A stretch of 9,840 bases of DNA from Candidatus Colimorpha enterica (GTDB taxonomy: Bacteria; Bacillota; Clostridia; Oscillospirales; CAG-272), in the NCBI GenBank assembly GCA_000433515.1, contig FR891086.1, forward strand, positions 1 to 9,840. Direction: 5' to 3'. This document shows, piece after piece, positions 6,898 through 9,840 of this stretch. The notes beneath the pieces were generated by a model. That model searched no databases. It saw only the letters and a program-made list of their open reading frames with translations, and was not told the origin of the DNA. The position numbers and the translations under genes were made by a program. Every line of letters begins with the position of its first letter. The first letter of the stretch is position 1.

Positions 6898-7785
6898 TCA
6901 CTCAAGATTCTGAATCTGCTCGCGGATCTTTTCAAGCGCGCATTTTGCATCGACCACAAGGGCGGCAATTTCCGCATCGTTTGACTTTGATCCGGTGGTA
7001 TTGACCTCACGGTTCATCTCCTGAAGCAGGAAATCAAGCCGTCGTCCGACCGGCTCACTGCTGTTCATCGCCGCGTCAAAGGCGTCAAAATGGCTTTTCA
7101 GTCTGACAAGCTCCTCGTCGACCGCTGTTCTGTCGGCAAATATGGCGCACTCGGTGAGAATGCGGTTGCCGTCGAACTCAATATCCAGCCCGTCAAGGGT
7201 CTGTTTCAGTCTTGCTATGAGTTTTTCGCGGTAATTCCGGGTATTTGCCTCCGAAAGCTCCGCTATTTTCTCCGCAATAACTGCGATCTCATCCTTTTTC
7301 GCAAGCAGGTCAGCCCTCAGGTTGTTTCCCTCGCGCTCTCTTGCGGAATTATACTGTGATACCGCCTCCGAAAGCACGGGGAGAAGCTCAGCCCAGTCCC
7401 TTTCGGCATCCTCTTCCGGCTTTTTCACGATAAAGAGGTCTCGGTTCTGCGCCACGGTCATGACGCTGATATCGTCGGTAAGGCCGGAAATGTCGCGCAG
7501 CTTTCTCAGAGCCTTTACATATGCCTCTGCATATGCGGAGTCAAGCTCTACGGTTGCTCCCTCGCTCCCGGTCACCTCTATCCCGACGTAAACATCGAGC
7601 TTTCCTCTCGTTATCCCGCTTCCCTTTATGAAGCCGAGAATCTTCTCCTCAAGGAATCCGTAGGCCCTCGGCAGTCTGACCGAGCAGTCAAGGTAACGGT
7701 TATTGACCGATTTAATTTCAACGGTATAATTCTTTCCTCCGGCAGAGCCTGTTGCCCGTCCGAAGGCTGTCATACTTTTTGGCAT
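6898..7785 (-). CDS. yicC: YicC/YloC family endoribonuclease
   Basis: Member of the YicC/YloC family; E. coli YicC has been reported to act as an endoribonuclease in RNA turnover. Product of 295 residues with the YicC N-terminal domain, MTAFGRA (5-11) and EIKSVNNRYLDCSVRLPR (23-40), and the C-terminal DUF1732 region, RRLDFLLQEMNREVNTTGSK (248-267) followed by a helix ending IREQIQNLE. The middle (about 155-200) is charged and probably helical or coiled-coil. I chose the ATG at 7785 (MPKSMTAFGRA), which fits the family start, with AGAGAG as a modest ribosome site. A TTG at 7806 would add seven unlike residues, and the ATG at 7773 is less likely. It is the first gene of the operon, about 110 nt downstream of a strong promoter. 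Confidence 0.95.
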   Translation of the reverse strand: MPKSMTAFGRATGSAGGKNYTVEIKSVNNRYLDCSVRLPRAYGFLEEKILGFIKGSGITRGKLDVYVGIEVTGSEGATVELDSAYAEAYVKALRKLRDISGLTDDISVMTVAQNRDLFIVKKPEEDAERDWAELLPVLSEAVSQYNSAREREGNNLRADLLAKKDEIAVIAEKIAELSEANTRNYREKLIARLKQTLDGLDIEFDGNRILTECAIFADRTAVDEELVRLKSHFDAFDAAMNSSEPVGRRLDFLLQEMNREVNTTGSKSNDAEIAALVVDAKCALEKIREQIQNLE

Positions 7786-7895
7786 ATGTTGCTCTCTTGA
7801 TTTCAATTATTCATCCGGTTACCGCCGGATCGTATAACTTTCAAAAACCGGTACAGAGAATGAAAGCAGGCGGATTCCGGCATGAAAAAGCCGTT
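7786..7895 (-). promoter_or_regulatory. 5' leader of the yicC operon with a small hairpin
   Basis: Region between the expected transcription start (near 7895) and the yicC ATG. It contains the inverted repeat ATCCGG-TTACCG-CCGGAT (7813-7830), able to form a 6-bp stem with a 6-nt loop. There is no following U-run, so it is not an intrinsic terminator. A 26-codon open frame (7883-7803) starts with ATG but has no ribosome site. I recognise no riboswitch or T-box. A regulatory role is possible but unproven. Confidence 0.4.
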
Positions 7896-7901
7896 GATAT
7901 T

Positions 7902-7930
7902 ATTTTACACTTTCCGATCGGGTTTGTCAA
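7902..7930 (-). promoter_or_regulatory. Sigma-A/sigma-70 promoter for the yicC-remA-gmk operon
   Basis: On the minus strand, TTGACA (7925-7930, a perfect -35) is followed by exactly 17 nt and TAAAAT (7902-7907, five of six -10 positions). The -35 and spacer lie in the last codons of the upstream membrane-protein gene, and the -10 contains its TAA stop (7905-7907). The start of transcription is expected near 7895, leaving a leader of about 110 nt before yicC. No terminator separates it from the upstream gene, so read-through transcription may add to it. Confidence 0.82.
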
Positions 7931-8498
7931 TGTCGGCGGCGTTTTTTCGGTTACTCTGTTCACCGAAAAATTTTCCGATGCGGAATCTTTGTCGCAGTTT
8001 CACAAGATACAGAAGCACAAGCTGACTTGTTGCAATATCATAAAGCAGGAACGTGAGGTTTGCAAGCGCGTAAAGCCCTATTCTGAACCCGATATCGGGA
8101 TCGTCCACATGCACCACGTACTTTGATATCGCGATTATGAGCGTCAGAACGGTATTGAAATAGCTGAACTTCAGTATCCATGCGACAACGAAGTGCAGTT
8201 TTTCAAACATCGCCTTGAAAACCGGGTAGATCCCGCCGAAAAGCAGGTAGGTGACCGCCGCGGCCTTGTCCGGCAGAAGCAGGACGGCAAGGAGCGACGT
8301 CACACCGTAAACCAGATACTGATACGGCGTACCCATCTCCATCACGGCGAAAAATATCAGCAGTGAAGCAATTGCCACGGAGGTAAGGTCAAGTATATTC
8401 GTTGCCGAGCCGATGTACAGAAAAACTGTTCCGAGGGCACTCAGCATAGCCGACACGGCAAGCTTTCTTGTTCTGACCGACGATTCCCTTCTGTTCAT
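7905..8498 (-). CDS. Predicted polytopic membrane protein, possibly ECF-transporter S-component-like
   Basis: I do not recognise a characterised family with certainty. The 197-residue product begins MNRRESSVRTRKLAVSAML, a short basic N-terminus running directly into hydrophobic helices. Likely membrane segments are about residues 13-31, 37-53, 59-75, 80-96, 103-126 and 138-166, giving around six, followed by a basic hydrophilic tail (167-197). Size, six-helix layout and the RKLAVSAMLSALG opening resemble S components of energy-coupling factor vitamin transporters, but no substrate motif is visible, so this is tentative. I reject a longer frame from 8585 because its first 29 residues look like read-through of the preceding gene and GGAGG (8503-8507) sits 4 nt before this ATG. 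It starts 10 nt after the J-domain gene and is probably co-transcribed with it. Its 3' end holds the next operon's promoter. Confidence 0.75.
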   Translation of the reverse strand: MNRRESSVRTRKLAVSAMLSALGTVFLYIGSATNILDLTSVAIASLLIFFAVMEMGTPYQYLVYGVTSLLAVLLLPDKAAAVTYLLFGGIYPVFKAMFEKLHFVVAWILKFSYFNTVLTLIIAISKYVVHVDDPDIGFRIGLYALANLTFLLYDIATSQLVLLYLVKLRQRFRIGKFFGEQSNRKNAADIDKPDRKV

Positions 8499-8502
8499 AA
8501 CG

Positions 8503-8507
8503 CCTCC
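8503..8507 (-). promoter_or_regulatory. Ribosome binding site fixing the membrane-protein start
   Basis: GGAGG on the minus strand lies 4 nt upstream of the ATG at 8498 and just after the TGA of the J-domain gene (8509-8511). It selects this ATG over an in-frame upstream extension that would overlap the J-domain gene by 77 nt. Confidence 0.8.
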
Positions 8508-8508
8508 G

Positions 8509-9153
8509 TCAGCAGCAGCTGATAAGATCGCCGCCGCAGCACTCGCAGAGGCAGTCGGCACACATAAGCCCGGTACAGAGGTCACAGACCGAGCAGTTGC
8601 TTAAGCATCCGCCCGTGTGATGCTCTTTGCTGTAGGTTGCCGACCTTCTTCTTATATTGTTGAGCGCCTCGCGGTACTCGCTGTTGTCCGGCGCCATATA
8701 GCAGGCAGTCTCGAAATACTTCTGCGCATCAAAGTACCAGCCCTTGCGGAGAAGCACACAGCCCTTGAGAAAGTTCCACTCGGCATTTCTTGCGTTTGCG
8801 GGGAGCGAATTCAGTATCAGATCGGCTTCGGCAAAGCGTCCGTTGTTTATGTACTCACGGATTCGTGCAAAATCCGCCGCATTTTCCCCGGAGTAACCGG
8901 TATATCCGGTATATCCGCCGTCATAGCTGTTTCCCGACGATGCCGTCTGACCGGAGCTTCCCGCCGCGCGTGCCTTCTGGATATCGGAGTAGGCGGTATT
9001 AATCTCCTTCATTTTTTCCTCGGCGAGGTCGGCAAGCGGGCTGTTCGCGTAATTGTCGGGGTGATATTTCCGCGCAAGCTCGCGGTAGGCTTTCTTGATC
9101 TCGTCGTCTGTCGCATCGCGCGACACGCCGAGGATCTTATAGGGGTCGGTCAT
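8509..9153 (-). CDS. J-domain (DnaJ-like) protein with helical-repeat region and cysteine-rich tail
   Basis: Probable Hsp70 (DnaK) co-chaperone of 214 residues; it is not canonical DnaJ, as it lacks the four CxxCxGxG zinc repeats and the substrate-binding domains. The J domain (1-62) reads DPYKILGVSRDATDDEIKKAY and has the essential HPD at 31-33. A Gly/Ser/Tyr-rich linker (65-90) includes a GYTGYTGYS repeat from a 9-bp tandem DNA repeat. Residues 92-170 resemble a TPR-like helical region (FARIREYINNGRFAEAD, AEWNFLKGCVLLRKGWYFDAQKYFETA). The last 32 residues hold eleven cysteines (183, 187, 190, 193, 198, 201, 203, 205, 206, 213, 214), suggesting metal binding, disulfides or lipidation. The ATG at 9153 has AAAGGA 10 nt upstream and begins exactly at the J domain; a TTG at 9198 is rejected. 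It overlaps the DUF5685 gene by 17 nt, implying coupling. Confidence 0.9.
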   Translation of the reverse strand: MTDPYKILGVSRDATDDEIKKAYRELARKYHPDNYANSPLADLAEEKMKEINTAYSDIQKARAAGSSGQTASSGNSYDGGYTGYTGYSGENAADFARIREYINNGRFAEADLILNSLPANARNAEWNFLKGCVLLRKGWYFDAQKYFETACYMAPDNSEYREALNNIRRRSATYSKEHHTGGCLSNCSVCDLCTGLMCADCLCECCGGDLISCC

Positions 9154-9840
9154 CCGATGACTGTCCTTTCTTGTGTGGATCGGGAGTGCCGTTTTCAAGA
9201 GCGGAAAGAATTTTCTCCGCCCGCGCGGGCATCCCGAGATATAGTATGTTTCCGATTATGTTCTTTATTCCGGGGTCGGCATCCCCGATAAGCTCAAAAG
9301 CCGCGGCAGCACCCTCAAGCTCAAGGTTCATCGCGCACCGCAGGCTTTCCGCATCCGGTCCGGGCAGAGGGTTGTACGCTTTTCTTTTCAGATCACGGTA
9401 ATAGTCGTCTGCTGCATCGGCGAAATATACCCACTTCCCGACATGGAAGCCGATCTCCCGTGCGATTCTCGCCGCGTCGCCCTCAAGGGAATGGCTGAAA
9501 ACCTCTGCCGTCATCTCTCCGGACTTCTCCGCGGCGCGGTCGGGATCTTTTTCGCCCGACCCTTCGATTTCCGAAAGCTCTGAAATTCTGTCCGATATGG
9601 CTTCCGAAAGCTCCGGAAGCCCCGCTTTTTTCCTCATTCTCCGGGAAAACAGCAGCGCTGTCCTTGCCGCAAGTTCCGGAACCCCTCTGCTGTCGCGGGC
9701 ATTGTCCTCGATACTGTAATATGCAAGCAGCGCGCCCGCCGCGGCACAGTACTCAAGCTCTGCGTTTGACTTCAGGTACGGCTTTTTCTTCAACGGCGAA
9801 GCGGTGCACCGTCCGGCGCCGAACTCCGCCGCGCATCCCG
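9137..9840 (-). CDS. DUF5685 family protein (5' end outside window)
   Basis: C-terminal 233 residues of a protein whose frame stays open through the right edge. A frame starting at 9793 would begin with TTG, and the codons before it (GRCTASPLKKKPYLKSNAEL in translation) are clearly continuous, so I treat that TTG as an internal leucine. The pattern CxxxPLKKKP.LKSN, then AAGALLAYYSIEDNARD, then IGFHVGKWVYFADAADDYYRDLKRKAYNPL, matches my memory of DUF5685, a family of unknown function common in Clostridia. The DAADDYYRDLK segment recalls the acidic second motif of isoprenoid-synthase-like helical folds, but this is only a resemblance. The usual N-terminal cysteine motifs (YYCGLC-type) would be outside the window. 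Its stop overlaps the J-domain gene start by 17 nt, and I recall the two families being neighbours in related bacteria. Confidence 0.8.
   Translation of the reverse strand, partial: GCAAEFGAGRCTASPLKKKPYLKSNAELEYCAAAGALLAYYSIEDNARDSRGVPELAARTALLFSRRMRKKAGLPELSEAISDRISELSEIEGSGEKDPDRAAEKSGEMTAEVFSHSLEGDAARIAREIGFHVGKWVYFADAADDYYRDLKRKAYNPLPGPDAESLRCAMNLELEGAAAAFELIGDADPGIKNIIGNILYLGMPARAEKILSALENGTPDPHKKGQSSDDRPL
9164..9169 (-). promoter_or_regulatory. Ribosome binding site for the J-domain gene, inside the DUF5685 gene
   Basis: AAAGGA on the minus strand lies 10 nt upstream of the ATG at 9153. It sits within the last codons of the preceding gene, which ends at 9137, and supports the ATG over the TTG at 9198. 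Confidence 0.65.

Noticed and set aside
7813..7830. Hairpin considered as a terminator for the upstream cassette
   Set aside because: The stem is only 6 bp, is not followed by a U-run, and lies downstream of the promoter for yicC.
7803..7883. 26-codon minus-strand upstream frame in the yicC leader
   Set aside because: No ribosome binding site and no recognisable product; kept only as a weak observation about the leader, not as a gene.
8897..8914. 9-bp tandem repeat in the J-domain gene
   Set aside because: It encodes a Gly-Tyr-Thr linker repeat; ordinary low-complexity slippage in a disordered linker.
8617..9291. Plus-strand open frame of 224 codons opposite the J-domain gene
   Set aside because: Antisense to an intact J domain with HPD motif; no domain recognised in it.
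9137..9793. Treating 9793 as the start of the DUF5685 gene
   Set aside because: That codon is TTG, and the frame continues open and family-like to the window edge, so the gene is partial.

Overview
This 9.8 kb window is almost entirely coding, and every gene I support lies on the minus strand, so genes run from high to low coordinates. The core gene order (yicC, remA, gmk, rpoZ, priA, def, fmt, a YugP-type peptidase, rsmB) is the well-known Firmicutes housekeeping cluster. Its moderate-to-high G+C, the RemA homologue and the DUF5685/J-domain pair next to it suggest an anaerobic member of class Clostridia, most likely an Oscillospirales/Ruminococcaceae-type gut bacterium. That lineage call is inference from gene content, not from a sequence search.

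Reading from the right edge: (1) 9840-7905 holds a three-gene accessory cassette. It contains the C-terminal 233 residues of a DUF5685-family protein whose start lies beyond the window, a J-domain protein with helical repeats and a cysteine-rich tail that overlaps it by 17 nt, and a polytopic membrane protein 10 nt downstream. (2) 7904-7786 is the only real intergenic space. A near-perfect sigma-70/sigma-A promoter (TTGACA, 17 nt, TAAAAT) overlaps the stop codon of the membrane-protein gene and precedes a leader of about 110 nt with a small hairpin. (3) 7785-1 is one tightly packed operon: yicC (RNase-like), remA (DNA-binding regulator), gmk (GMP kinase), rpoZ (RNA polymerase omega), priA (replication restart helicase), def and fmt (formyl-methionine removal and addition), a membrane zinc metallopeptidase, and rsmB (16S rRNA m5C967 methyltransferase, cut by the left edge).

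The operon serves basic information processing: RNA turnover, nucleotide supply, transcription, replication restart, initiator-tRNA formylation with nascent-peptide deformylation, and rRNA modification. Gaps between genes are 4-27 nt or short overlaps, each with a recognisable or coupled ribosome binding site, except that the priA site is unusually close to its start. No RNA genes, mobile elements, CRISPR arrays or convincing terminators were seen.

I found no clear undescribed defence or biosynthetic system. The items most worth a second look are the DUF5685/J-domain/membrane cassette, the promoter built into a stop codon, a 27-bp in-frame duplication inside fmt, a DEEQ (not DEEH) helicase motif in PriA, and the absence of coaBC from its usual place between rpoZ and priA.
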